In this document: positions 42,249-51,767 of the stretch, piece by piece
How the letters are laid out: every line of letters begins with the position of its first letter
Numbering within the stretch: the first letter of the stretch is position 1
Origin: Bacteroidales bacterium UBA5287
GTDB taxonomy: Bacteria > Bacteroidota > Bacteroidia > Bacteroidales > Dysgonomonadaceae
Assembly: GCA_002411345.1 (NCBI GenBank)
Contig: DHSL01000017.1
Coordinates: 140,833-204,832, forward strand
Direction: 5' to 3'
Length of the DNA stretch: 64,000 nucleotides
Translations under genes and position numbers: made by a program
Notes under the pieces: model-generated
Database searches by the model: none
Told to the model about the DNA's origin: nothing
The model's input: the letters and a program-made list of their open reading frames with translations, nothing else

Positions 42249-43523
42249 ATGTCAGAAAAGAAATTCAAATTTGAGACCCTTCAAATACATGCAGGTCAGA
42301 CTCTTGATCCCACGGGATCTCGTGCAGTTCCAATTTATCAAACCACATCATATGTATTTGAAAATGCAGAACAAGCTGCAGGCCGTTTTGCTCTCACAGA
42401 TGCCGGCAATATCTACACACGTTTAACCAATCCTACAACTGCTGTTGTAGATGAGAGAGTTGCACAATTAGAAGGCGGGACAAGTGGTATAACCGTTGCT
42501 TCAGGTCAAGCTGCGATTACGTATGCAATATTAAATATTGCTTCAAATGGAGATAATATTGTATCTGCAAGTACATTATATGGAGGAACATTTAATTTAT
42601 TCAGTGTTACACTTCCCCATTTTGGTGTTACAACCACTTTTGTAGATCCTGATGATCTGTCCAATTTTGATAAAGCGATCAATGATAGAACAAAAGCATT
42701 ATACATTGAAACGATTGGTAATCCTGGGATCAATCTAATCGATATTGAAGCAGTTGCAGAAATTGCACACAAACATGGTATTCCTTTGATAGTAGATAAT
42801 ACATTTGGCACCCCCTATTTGATTCGTCCCATTGAGTACGGTGCCGATGTTGTTGTTCATTCAGCAACCAAATTTCTTGGTGGTCACGGCACAACTCTTG
42901 GAGGAGTTATTGTAGAGTCCGGCAAATTTGATTGGAAAAACGGTAATTTTCCCGGATTCACAGAACCCGATTCACACTATAACGGTATAGTATTTGGAGA
43001 TTTAGGAGGCGGTTCATTCACGACAAAAATACGTGCCCAATTGTTGCGTGATACAGGTGCTTGTATTGCACCAATAGCCTCATTCTTACTATTGCAAGGT
43101 ATTGAAACACTATCACTACGTGTAGAGCGTCATGTTCAAAATACGTTGAAAGTCGTAGATTACCTTGTTCATCATCCCAAAGTAAGTTGGGTGAACTATC
43201 CTAATCTCGAAGGCAATAAGTACAAGGCGTTAGCAGATAAATATTTTCCAAATGGTGCCGGATCAATTTTTACATTCGGTGTAAAAGGAGGAAAAGTTGC
43301 CGGTGGTAAATTAATTGATAGTTTAGAGTTATTTTCTAATCTTGCAAATGTTGCAGACGCAAAATCGTTGGTGATTCATCCCGCCACTACAACACACGCC
43401 CAACTCAGTGATGAAGAGATGGCTGCTGCAGGAGTAACCCCAGACATGATTCGTCTATCAATTGGAATAGAAAATATTGATGATATTATTGCCGATTTGG
43501 ATCAAGCACTGTCAAAGATTTAA
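42249..43523 (+). CDS. metY: O-acetylhomoserine sulfhydrylase / aminocarboxypropyltransferase
   Basis: 424 residues, typical for the PLP-dependent Cys/Met-metabolism family. The PLP Lys is Lys208 in VVHSATKFLGGHG. The start KFETLQIHAGQTLDPTGSRAVPIYQTTSY is characteristic of MetY rather than MetB/MetC. It makes homocysteine from O-acetylhomoserine and sulfide, linking to the sulfide from the cys operon at 21-25 kb. Divergent from an Lrp-type gene; a hairpin follows at 43577-43606. Confidence 0.93.
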   Translation: MSEKKFKFETLQIHAGQTLDPTGSRAVPIYQTTSYVFENAEQAAGRFALTDAGNIYTRLTNPTTAVVDERVAQLEGGTSGITVASGQAAITYAILNIASNGDNIVSASTLYGGTFNLFSVTLPHFGVTTTFVDPDDLSNFDKAINDRTKALYIETIGNPGINLIDIEAVAEIAHKHGIPLIVDNTFGTPYLIRPIEYGADVVVHSATKFLGGHGTTLGGVIVESGKFDWKNGNFPGFTEPDSHYNGIVFGDLGGGSFTTKIRAQLLRDTGACIAPIASFLLLQGIETLSLRVERHVQNTLKVVDYLVHHPKVSWVNYPNLEGNKYKALADKYFPNGAGSIFTFGVKGGKVAGGKLIDSLELFSNLANVADAKSLVIHPATTTHAQLSDEEMAAAGVTPDMIRLSIGIENIDDIIADLDQALSKI

Positions 43524-43576
43524 CTATTTGCACTATAGAAATTTGAGCATATTCAAATATAGATAATCAATAATAG

Positions 43577-43610
43577 AAAGGGAGATCATAAAAATGAACT
43601 CCCTTTTCAA
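43577..43610 (+). terminator. Terminator of metY
   Basis: Stem aaagggag (43577-43584) / ctcccttt (43599-43606) with a further tcat/atga pairing inside across an A-A mismatch. Short T tail. Confidence 0.6.
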
Positions 43611-43627
43611 TTTATAGAAACAATTAA

Positions 43628-45928
43628 TTAAAATCTGTTTATTTCAGAGTCTCCAGCCCCTTTACCTTTATATTTGCTATTTGCCGTATTAAATTTGTAG
43701 CGAACAGTCAGTTCTATTTTTCGACTATCAAATTTACTAAATTGATACAATTCCATCTGTTTATTAAATAGAATAACACCATTTTTTTGACTATAGAAAA
43801 TATCATTACCCTTCAGTTCCAAACGCAGTCTATCGTCGTAGAATGATTTTGTTATGCCAGCATTAACTACAAAGTATTTTTCTGTCAGTCGCACATTTTC
43901 TGATTCTCCACTACCCATATATCGTGTATCAATTGTGAAAGTAAAATTGTTTGGTAGTTGAAAAGAGTTATTGAAGTTACCCATTGTAAGAGGTCTATTT
44001 AATTTTACCTCATTTCCACTACTTTTAATTGTAACCCATTGTTTAATAACTCCCACACTGAGTTGAGGTGACCAGATACCAAAAGTAGGTGATAAAGTTA
44101 AGAATGAAGTAAGTGTAGGCATGTTTTCGAGGTTTCTGAATGTCAATATAGAGATGGCAGGATAATTTTCCATTTGTTCAGTCCAGAAGATAATTGCGTC
44201 TTTTTCATTTTTGTAGCTTGTCATCAGTTGAATAAATTTCCAAGTTCCTGTTAATGTAACGTCGTGAATCACCGAAGGTTTTAAGAATGGATTTCCTGTT
44301 TGTATTAGCAGTCTGTTTCCATAAAAAACATTGTTACTCAGTTGTCTGTATGTAGGTCGTAAAGTTTTTACAGTATAGCTCAATTGCAAATTCACATTTT
44401 TGATTTTTGTAGAGAATGAGAGGTTAGGGAACCATTGATCATAGTTACGACTTTGTTCATCAATTAATTCTTTATTGTCGAAATACTCAGAACGTACATT
44501 TTCGTAACGTAATCCCGCGCCAATCTGTCCGATGATTATTTCTCTTGAATATTCAACAAAAAAACTATTATTCCGCTCATGAATTGTAGTATTTGAAGAT
44601 GGAACATAATTTTCCATGTTTTTGTATATGTCATCACGGTTAGTATTTGTATATTCAGAGCCCAACAGCAGTTGTCCTTTCAATACCGGATACGAGAAAA
44701 CTAATTTCGATGCAAAAAGTTGGTTGTTTACATCATTTACTGAAGAAACTGTACGGTCTTCATATTCTTGACTTACTTCTTTTACGATCGATTGTGAAGA
44801 CTGCTTGTTTGAATAAAAATCTGTATTCATATCGATTTTCAATTTACCAATCTCACCATTATAATAAATATTAAATCGGTGAGCAGGTTCGTTATCTGAA
44901 ATAGATTCCTCGTTGCTATTCCACTCATCATAAAAAGTTCCATTTGCAAGTACTATGCTGTTCATTCTTGAAAGAGAGCTTTGACTAGGAATTAGAGTCA
45001 GTGTGTATTTCATGCCAGCATAATGTTTAGGAGATATTTCATAATTAATACCTGCAATACTATTTATGTAATTATTTTCAGCTTCGTCATAGAATTTATT
45101 TTCCTGTGTCCAAATAGTATCAACATTAGTTGTTTGTCTCATATTACTATCTTGAAACCATTCCGAATGATGGTAATTGACTGTTCCAAAGATATCCCAA
45201 CCATTTTTTCTATAGTTTACATTCAACTGATTTGCCAAATCTGTGTTTTGTGATCTATAATATGAAGAACGTAAATCAAATCCAAGACCATCGCCAGTTT
45301 TACGTATTGTATAAATACGAATTACTGCATTTACTGAAGCATCGTAACGCGCTCCAGGGTTTGTAATGATCTCTACTTCCTTTATATCATTTGAATTAAT
45401 GTTGTCTAGTTCAGTTAAATCACGCATTTCTCTATTATTGATAAATATTTTAGCTTTCCCCTTTCCAAACACCTCAAACTCACCATCACCACCTGTAAGA
45501 GAAGGAAGGCGTTTCAACACATCATTTGCCGTACCCGCTTTGCTTAAAACTGTGTTTTGAATTGTTGTAACCAATGCATCATCTTTAATTCTAATTTTGG
45601 GAAGATCCCCAAAAACCACCACTTCTTCAAGTTCGTTTGTAGTTTCGTTAAGAACAATATTGATGTTATTATCAGTTGGAACCGACTTTGTTTCGTATCC
45701 AATCATTGAAACTTTCAGAAAAGTATTATCAATCAGTTCCGAATTAATTTCAAAATAGCCCATGCTGTCTGTTACAGAACCTGTAATTAGTGTTGTATCT
45801 GTCACTGAATACAATGCCACGCTTGCAAATTCGATAGGATTACCTATCGGATCATTCACTTTACCTTTTATTCCTCCAAAAAGAGGAAACAATGTCAGCA
45901 CATAAATAATGGAAAGAAGAAGTTTCAT
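43628..45928 (-). CDS. Outer-membrane beta-barrel receptor-like protein with N-terminal carboxypeptidase-regulatory-like domain
   Basis: 766 residues from the Met at 45928; the open frame reaches 46009 but crosses the promoter at 45956-45987. Signal peptide (KLLLSIIYVLTLFPLF). Next comes a CarboxypepD_reg-like domain (GKVNDPIGNPIEFASVALY ... GSVTDSMGYFEI), then a plug-like region (DDALVTTIQNTVLSKAGTANDVLKRLPSLTG) and a large beta-barrel matching the 'outer membrane beta-barrel family' relatives of TonB receptors. The barrel ends with RKIELTVRYKF followed by a hydrophilic tail. No SusD partner is next to it, so the ligand may not be a glycan. Confidence 0.85.
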   Translation of the reverse strand: MKLLLSIIYVLTLFPLFGGIKGKVNDPIGNPIEFASVALYSVTDTTLITGSVTDSMGYFEINSELIDNTFLKVSMIGYETKSVPTDNNINIVLNETTNELEEVVVFGDLPKIRIKDDALVTTIQNTVLSKAGTANDVLKRLPSLTGGDGEFEVFGKGKAKIFINNREMRDLTELDNINSNDIKEVEIITNPGARYDASVNAVIRIYTIRKTGDGLGFDLRSSYYRSQNTDLANQLNVNYRKNGWDIFGTVNYHHSEWFQDSNMRQTTNVDTIWTQENKFYDEAENNYINSIAGINYEISPKHYAGMKYTLTLIPSQSSLSRMNSIVLANGTFYDEWNSNEESISDNEPAHRFNIYYNGEIGKLKIDMNTDFYSNKQSSQSIVKEVSQEYEDRTVSSVNDVNNQLFASKLVFSYPVLKGQLLLGSEYTNTNRDDIYKNMENYVPSSNTTIHERNNSFFVEYSREIIIGQIGAGLRYENVRSEYFDNKELIDEQSRNYDQWFPNLSFSTKIKNVNLQLSYTVKTLRPTYRQLSNNVFYGNRLLIQTGNPFLKPSVIHDVTLTGTWKFIQLMTSYKNEKDAIIFWTEQMENYPAISILTFRNLENMPTLTSFLTLSPTFGIWSPQLSVGVIKQWVTIKSSGNEVKLNRPLTMGNFNNSFQLPNNFTFTIDTRYMGSGESENVRLTEKYFVVNAGITKSFYDDRLRLELKGNDIFYSQKNGVILFNKQMELYQFSKFDSRKIELTVRYKFNTANSKYKGKGAGDSEINRF

Positions 45929-45955
45929 AATTGTATTAATTTTATTATAACCGCA

Positions 45956-45987
45956 CAAAAGTATATCATAGCAGAATACTATGCAAT
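45956..45987 (-). promoter_or_regulatory. Promoter of the outer-membrane receptor gene
   Basis: -7 TACTTTTG (CAAAAGTA at 45956-45963), 20-base spacer, and -33 ATTG (CAAT at 45984-45987), all on the minus strand. It lies inside the over-extended frame, so the start at 45928 is favoured. Confidence 0.6.
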
Positions 45988-46043
45988 ACATAATACTATG
46001 AATTACCACAGTTTAACATTATTTAATAGGGTGGTGACATAAA

Positions 46044-46077
46044 AAAAAGAGCGTTCATGTTATAGAACGCTCTTTTT
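46044..46077 (-). terminator. Terminator of the GH92 gene
   Basis: 13-bp stem aaaaagagcgttc (46044-46056) / gaacgctcttttt (46065-46077), 8-base loop, A run before it (T run on the minus strand). It begins 17 bases past the GH92 stop. Confidence 0.85.
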
Positions 46078-46094
46078 CAAATATATAGTATTGA

Positions 46095-48296
46095 TTACTT
46101 TTTTGGAATATCCGTCATATAAAATATTAGAGAAGCTCCATTCATTATATCCTTATAACTAATAGTTTGTTTGTCATATAGAATACCGTTTAATTCTATT
46201 TTTTCAACATACTTGTTTGATTCAGAAAGATTTTTAGCTTCCATTGAGAACACTTTACCATTACCCACATTAATTTTTGCCGAAGGGATTTGCGGTGCAC
46301 CAAAAACGAATTCACCGCTAACAGGATTTACCGGATAAAAACCTAAAGATGAAAGAACGTACCATGCCGACATTTGTCCGCAGTCGTCATTTCCAATTAA
46401 TCCGTCCGGTTGATCTTTATAGAAATCGGTATATATTTTTCGTATCAATTCCTGTGTTTTATAAGATTGTCCCAGATAAGTGTAAATATATGCAATATGG
46501 TGGCTTGGTTCATTCCCATGTGCATATTGACCGATTAATCCCGTTACATCAGAGAGCGTATTTGTTGATTTAGCCGTTGTATAAAACAAAGAATCGAGTC
46601 TTTCGGCAGCCATTTTATTATCGCCCATCATTTTCAATAATTCAGGAATATCTTGTAGCACATGCCATGTATATTGTGCCGCGTTTGCTTCTGTGTAATC
46701 ACCTCCAACATCAGAATCGCCATGTGCAAGCATTAACGGGTCGAAAGGTGTCCGCCAATTTCCTTTTGAATCACGTGCGCGCATATACTTTGTTTCCGGG
46801 TCGAATAGATTCTTGTAATAATTTGATCTTTTAATAAAGAAATCATAATCGTCTGATTTACCCAATTTCTGAGCCATTAGTGCTACACTGTAATCATCAA
46901 ATCCACATTCAAGCGTGCTTGATGCAGCTTCTACTCTTACTGAATCAAAAGGGAAATACCCATATCGATCATACATTCCCCAATTGTAATCTCTTGTGTT
47001 GACTGTCAGTGATTTTTTAATTTCTTTGTATGCACGTTCAGCATCAAACCCTTTAAATCCTTTCAGATAAGCATCAACCACCATTGGAACTGAATGGCTT
47101 CCAATCATAGTATAAGTTTCCTGTCCCCAAAGCGACCAGACCGGTAAATGTCCTTGTTGTTCGCTATAATCGAGCATTGAATTTACAAAATCAGGAATCA
47201 TATCGGGAACCACAACAGTGTATAAAGGAAACGCAGCACGGAAAGTATCCCATTGTGACCAAGTAGAGTAGAATTTTCCACTTGAAGATTGAGATATCTG
47301 TCGATTAGGACCTTTGTATTTACCATCTACATCCGCAATATTATTAGGTTGAATAAAAGTGTGATATAGTGCTGTATAGAAATTTGTTTTTTGAGAATTG
47401 TCCCCCTCTATCCGGATACGTGATAGATAGTTGTTCCATTCATTTTTTACCTGATTATGTACTGCTTCAAAATCCCATGATGGAACTTCTGCTTTAAGGT
47501 TTGCTTTTGCCCCCTCAACACTTACTGAAGACATTGCAATTTTCATGTTCAGCGTACTGTCTTTCTTCATATCAAAAGTCATAATGTATCTGGAAGCTTT
47601 TTCACGTGGGTCCCTTTTATCCAGCTGTTCAGTAACTAAAATAGGTTTATCAAATTCTATCACGAAGTAATATTCACGTTCAACCCATTCAGTTCTGCGA
47701 GTATATCCAGAAATCATTGTAGAACTTTCAAATTTAATATTGTTGTCCAAAATATGTTTTTGCATATTTTCTTCTGTCCAAACCAAGCCACTTTGAAAAT
47801 CAATAAGCAGATTTGCCGGTTTTTTAGCTGCGTAAGTGTATTTGTGAAAAGCAACATGTGGAGTTGTGGTTATTTCTACTAAAACATCGTTGTCCGGCAG
47901 TAAAACCGAATAATAGCCAGGTGATGCTTTTTCAGCAGATTTATCGTATTTACTACTTAAATTATCACGTTTAGGACCAGAAAATGGTTGTATGAGCAAA
48001 TCGCCCAAATCTATACACCCCGTTCCATTCAATCTGTTTTGAGTAAATCCTTGTATAAGTGAATCTTCATACACGTATCCAGCACAATATTCCCATGAAA
48101 AATTGCCAGTTTGAGGTCCGGCTTGAATCATTCCAAACGGATAAGTCGCTCCCGGAAAAGTGTGTCCGGTAAAAGCTGTTCCGATGAATGGATTTACATA
48201 TTGAGTTAAATCTTCTTTTTGAAAATTAGAGGCTTGTTTTTGTGTACAAGCTACTACAAATAACGAGATTAAAGAGAATAAAAATGTTTTCTTCAT
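46095..48296 (-). CDS. GH92 alpha-mannosidase lipoprotein
   Basis: 733 residues, usual GH92 length. Lipobox FVVAC (Cys17). The N-terminal beta-sandwich begins TQYVNPFIGTAFTGHTFPGATYPFGM, and the (alpha/alpha)6 part includes WSQWDTFRAAFPL, AHGNEPSHHIAYIY and IGNDDCGQMSAWYVLSSLGFYPVNP, all GH92 signatures. The family are exo-acting, Ca2+-dependent alpha-mannosidases that trim N-glycans or yeast mannan. Lipidation suggests the cell surface or periplasm. It stands alone, without SusC/SusD or other glycosidases. A terminator separates it from the receptor gene. Confidence 0.93.
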   Translation of the reverse strand: MKKTFLFSLISLFVVACTQKQASNFQKEDLTQYVNPFIGTAFTGHTFPGATYPFGMIQAGPQTGNFSWEYCAGYVYEDSLIQGFTQNRLNGTGCIDLGDLLIQPFSGPKRDNLSSKYDKSAEKASPGYYSVLLPDNDVLVEITTTPHVAFHKYTYAAKKPANLLIDFQSGLVWTEENMQKHILDNNIKFESSTMISGYTRRTEWVEREYYFVIEFDKPILVTEQLDKRDPREKASRYIMTFDMKKDSTLNMKIAMSSVSVEGAKANLKAEVPSWDFEAVHNQVKNEWNNYLSRIRIEGDNSQKTNFYTALYHTFIQPNNIADVDGKYKGPNRQISQSSSGKFYSTWSQWDTFRAAFPLYTVVVPDMIPDFVNSMLDYSEQQGHLPVWSLWGQETYTMIGSHSVPMVVDAYLKGFKGFDAERAYKEIKKSLTVNTRDYNWGMYDRYGYFPFDSVRVEAASSTLECGFDDYSVALMAQKLGKSDDYDFFIKRSNYYKNLFDPETKYMRARDSKGNWRTPFDPLMLAHGDSDVGGDYTEANAAQYTWHVLQDIPELLKMMGDNKMAAERLDSLFYTTAKSTNTLSDVTGLIGQYAHGNEPSHHIAYIYTYLGQSYKTQELIRKIYTDFYKDQPDGLIGNDDCGQMSAWYVLSSLGFYPVNPVSGEFVFGAPQIPSAKINVGNGKVFSMEAKNLSESNKYVEKIELNGILYDKQTISYKDIMNGASLIFYMTDIPKK

Positions 48297-48331
48297 AAAT
48301 TATAACTGTGAAAAGTATCTATTAAATTAAG

Positions 48332-48339
48332 CAAACATA
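48332..48339 (-). promoter_or_regulatory. -7 element of the GH92 gene
   Basis: TATGTTTG on the minus strand (CAAACATA at 48332-48339), 35 bases before the GH92 ATG. It lies directly after the OPT terminator; the -33 position falls within the hairpin. Confidence 0.45.
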
Positions 48340-48344
48340 CAAAA

Positions 48345-48375
48345 AAGTACGCAAGCAATCGATGCTTGCGTACTT
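48345..48375 (-). terminator. Terminator of the OPT transporter gene
   Basis: 13-bp perfect stem (48345-48357 with 48363-48375), 5-base loop, followed by T's on the minus strand. It lies 24 bases past the OPT stop. Confidence 0.85.
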
Positions 48376-48398
48376 AATATAAGTGAATAAATTATGAT

Positions 48399-50393
48399 TT
48401 AATGATCAATTTTTGCTCGTTTGGAGTCCCAAATCAGGTAACCACAAAGTAATGCATACATTCCTATTGCTAACCATTGAGCCCCATTTCCTGAAGCCCA
48501 TGAATCATTATATAAGTCGACTCCCGTAAATTTGATTGCTGCACTTACAACTCCCATTAATGATCCACCTGCAATAAATCCGGATGCAAGTAAAGTACCT
48601 CTTTCTTTTCTTGCAGAATTCAGTGCTCTATTTTTGCTTCTTGATGAAACATACCAACTGATTGCACCACCAATTAATAACGGGATATTCAATTCAAAAG
48701 GAATGAACATACCAAGTGAAAAAGCTAATGCCGGAACTTTTAGCAATGTAAGAACAATGGCCAATAAAGCTCCAATTCCATATAATAACCATGGAGCGCC
48801 TGTTCCAGACATTAATGGATCAATAACCGCCGCCATTGCATTTGCCTGAGGGGCCACCAGCGCACCTTCGCCGGTAAATCCGTATGTTTTGTTTAATATC
48901 ATTATAACCCCACCAACTGTAACAGCTGAAACAAGTGTACCTAGGAATTTCCATGTTTCTTGTTTTTTTGGAGTAGTGCCAATCCAATAACCGATTTTTA
49001 AGTCAGTGATGAAACCACCTGCCATTGATAGTGCTGTACAAACAACGCTTCCAATTATCATTGCAGCAACCATTCCTTCTGTTCCTTTTAGCCCTACCGA
49101 AACAAGAATTACTGATGCAAGAATTAATGTCATCAATGTCATACCTGAAACAGGATTTGATCCAACAATAGCGATTGCGTTTGCAGCTACTGTTGTAAAT
49201 AAAAATGCTATTATAGCAACTACAATAATAGCAATAACCGCATGTAAAAGATTTAATTCTACTCCAAATAAGAAAAATAAGAATGTTATAATTAAAGCAA
49301 TTGAACTAGCGAAAAATATGAATTTCATAGTAAGGTCTCTCTGTGTACGCTTAACATCAGCTTCAACTTTTTGTCCTTTGAGTTCTTTACCGGCTAGCCC
49401 CACTGCATTTTTTATGATTCCCCACGATTTTATAATACTTATAATCCCTGCCATGGCAATTCCTCCAATTCCAATGTGACGTGCAAATGTGCTGAAGATC
49501 TCTTCTGGTGAAAGTGAAGAAATTGATCCAATAAAGGCGGGATTCAATATTGTTGCAAATGAATCTGTCGCAAGTGGCAGTAATGGTACAATCACAAACC
49601 AAACCAATGCTGATCCTACTGTGATGATGGCCGCGTATTTTAATCCTACGATATAACCAAGCCCTAAAACCGCAGCACCGATATTTACCTTAAAAACCAA
49701 TTTGGCATTTTCAGCAAGTGCCATTCCCGCCGGGATTACACGAGAAGTAAAAGTCTCTGCCCATCCTCCAAATGTAGAAACTATAAAATCGTATATTCCT
49801 CCAATGAGTCCTGAGAAAATAAGTGGTTTTGCCTGACTACCTCCTTTTTCTCCAGATATCAAAACTTGTGTTGTAGCAGTAGCTTCTGGAAATGGGTATT
49901 TCCCATGCATTTCACTCACGAAGTATTTTCTGAAAGGTATTAAAAATAAAATGCCAAGAACACCACCTAATAGTGAGCTCATAAACACTTCCATAAAGTT
50001 TACAGTTATTTCAGGATATTTAGCCTGAAGAATATAAAGAGCAGGTAATGTGAAAATGGCACCCGCAACTACAACCCCTGAACTTGCTCCAATAGATTGG
50101 ATAATAACATTTTCACCAAGTGCATTTTTTCTTTTTGAGGCACTTGAAAGCCCAACAGCAATAATTGCAATTGGGATAGCAGCTTCGAAGACCTGTCCGA
50201 CTTTTAAACCTAAATATGCAGCAGCTGCAGAAAATAGAATAGCCATAAGTACTCCCCATGAAACGGAGCGAACATTTACTTCCGGGTATTCTTTGTTTGG
50301 AGAAAGAATGGATTCATATACTTCTCCGGGTTTTAATTCACGCATTGCGTTTTCAGGTAAACCTTTAATCTTTTCATCTTCTTGCTTTTCCAT
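48399..50393 (-). CDS. OPT-family oligopeptide (or metal-chelate) transporter
   Basis: 664 residues, about 15-16 membrane helices, matching the prokaryotic OPT family. Typical blocks are SWGVLMAILFSAAAAYLGLKVGQVFEAAIPIAIIAVG near the start, MHGKYPFPEATATTQVLISG, and YWIGTTPKKQETWKFLGTL. The transporter would take up peptides by proton symport; some OPT members carry metal chelates instead. Inner membrane. Monocistronic: a 470-base gap lies upstream and a terminator follows. Confidence 0.92.
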   Translation of the reverse strand: MEKQEDEKIKGLPENAMRELKPGEVYESILSPNKEYPEVNVRSVSWGVLMAILFSAAAAYLGLKVGQVFEAAIPIAIIAVGLSSASKRKNALGENVIIQSIGASSGVVVAGAIFTLPALYILQAKYPEITVNFMEVFMSSLLGGVLGILFLIPFRKYFVSEMHGKYPFPEATATTQVLISGEKGGSQAKPLIFSGLIGGIYDFIVSTFGGWAETFTSRVIPAGMALAENAKLVFKVNIGAAVLGLGYIVGLKYAAIITVGSALVWFVIVPLLPLATDSFATILNPAFIGSISSLSPEEIFSTFARHIGIGGIAMAGIISIIKSWGIIKNAVGLAGKELKGQKVEADVKRTQRDLTMKFIFFASSIALIITFLFFLFGVELNLLHAVIAIIVVAIIAFLFTTVAANAIAIVGSNPVSGMTLMTLILASVILVSVGLKGTEGMVAAMIIGSVVCTALSMAGGFITDLKIGYWIGTTPKKQETWKFLGTLVSAVTVGGVIMILNKTYGFTGEGALVAPQANAMAAVIDPLMSGTGAPWLLYGIGALLAIVLTLLKVPALAFSLGMFIPFELNIPLLIGGAISWYVSSRSKNRALNSARKERGTLLASGFIAGGSLMGVVSAAIKFTGVDLYNDSWASGNGAQWLAIGMYALLCGYLIWDSKRAKIDH

Positions 50394-50864
50394 ATAATAC
50401 GTTTGACTTTTTAAAATTGAATGAGAAATTTTTGATCCGAAAGTACAAAAATTTATTAAATCAGCCTACAAAAGGGCAAATATTTATACTTTTGGAGGTG
50501 AAAAGCGGGTAAGTCGTTTTTGATTAATTTGAAATGATTTAATGGTATTCTTTTATATATTATGATGATTTTAAGAATGATTATTTTACAAAACTTGGTA
50601 CATGTACAAAAAAAGATGTATATTTGACGCCAGATAATATAAAAGCAGAAAAATAGAACTATAAAAAAGAAAAAAGAGTTAGCATCGTACCATTTAATTA
50701 ATTAGTTTATAATTAAATTTTAATACTGAAATTCTTTTTAATTCGAAAAACAGTTGTATTTTTGTGCATATTTTTGAAAAAATATAATTTCAAATCAATA
50801 ATAAAACAATCAATTAAAACAATTAAAAACAGTGAACTATTTTTTCACACAAAAATTTTGAATT
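50394..50864. other. Intergenic region between divergent OPT and exbB genes
   Basis: About 470 very AT-rich bases with no credible frame. Contents seen: the exbB -7 element (50757-50764) and a second TATATTTG about 230 bases before exbB (50629-50636) that might be another start. The part near 50440-50460 probably holds the OPT promoter, but I cannot place it. No hairpin or repeat stands out. Confidence 0.5.
50757..50764 (+). promoter_or_regulatory. -7 element of the exbB-exbD-exbD-tonB operon
   Basis: TATTTTTG at 50757-50764. A T-rich stretch about 18 bases upstream (50734-50738) is a poor -33. The leader to exbB would be about 95 nt, A-rich. Confidence 0.5.
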
Positions 50865-51680
50865 ATGGCAACAAAAGAACCTAAAACTCAGAAAAAGAAA
50901 AAAAGAGGATTGTCAGCTATGCTTGTTATTATCCTTGCATTTATTGTGGCTTTATGTATTTACAATTTTATTTTCGGTAATCCAGCTAACTTTGTTGGTG
51001 GAGATAACGCAAATCACCCACTTCAAGGGAATATGTTAGGAACTATCTTTAAAGGAGGTTTCGTTGTTCCAATTCTATTAACATGGTTGTTAACAGTTAT
51101 CGTATTAGCTGTTGAACGTTTAATTGCTATCAGCAGATGTACAGGTAAAGGTAATCTAGATAATTTCGTAGTAAATGTTAAAGAAAAACTCGAAGTAGAA
51201 GATTTCGAAGGTGCTGTTGCTTTATGCGACAAACAAAAAGGCGCTGTTGCTGCAGTTACTAAAGTAGGTGTAGAAACATACGAACGTATGACTAAAGACA
51301 ACTCTGGTTTAACAAGAGAGCAAAAAGCCGGTATCATCAATAAAAAGATTGAAGAAGCTACTGCATTGGAAATGCCAGGTATGAACGAAAATCTTCCTGT
51401 TATTGCTACTTTTACTAACTTGGGTGTGCTTACCGGATTGTTTGGAACGGTTATGGGTATGATTCGTGCTTTCTCTTCTTTGGGAGGCTCTGGAGGAACT
51501 GACTCAGCTGCTCTATCTGTAGGTATTTCTGAAGCTCTTGTAAACACGGCTTTCGGTATTTTGACTGGTGCTTTGGCTGTTATTGCTTATAACTACTTTA
51601 CAGCTAAGATTGATAATATCACTTACGCAATTGACGAAATCGGATTTTCAATAGTTGGTGTTTTCGAATCTAAACATTGA
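50865..51680 (+). CDS. exbB: MotA/TolQ/ExbB-family proton channel subunit
   Basis: 271 residues. Lys-rich N-terminus, a membrane helix at about 18-36, a second at about 66-88, then a cytoplasmic domain. Two more helices follow: about 172-198 (NLPVIATFTNLGVLTGLFGTVMG) and 220-245 (EALVNTAFGILTGALAVIAY). These are the TolQ/ExbB signatures. The extra N-terminal helix is usual in Bacteroidota. With ExbD it forms the inner-membrane motor that energises TonB. First gene of the operon. Confidence 0.94.
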   Translation: MATKEPKTQKKKKRGLSAMLVIILAFIVALCIYNFIFGNPANFVGGDNANHPLQGNMLGTIFKGGFVVPILLTWLLTVIVLAVERLIAISRCTGKGNLDNFVVNVKEKLEVEDFEGAVALCDKQKGAVAAVTKVGVETYERMTKDNSGLTREQKAGIINKKIEEATALEMPGMNENLPVIATFTNLGVLTGLFGTVMGMIRAFSSLGGSGGTDSAALSVGISEALVNTAFGILTGALAVIAYNYFTAKIDNITYAIDEIGFSIVGVFESKH

Positions 51681-51767
51681 TCGTTGAATCTGATTAAAAA
51701 GGTATGATGTTAATTCAAATATTACCTTTCCAGTTATATGAAATAATTAGATTTAAAATAAAAGACA

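Noticed and set aside
49006..49479. 157-codon rightward frame opposite the OPT transporter gene
   Set aside because: Composition (Ile/Ala/Thr/Pro-rich) is what a membrane-protein gene gives when read backwards; no promoter or family.
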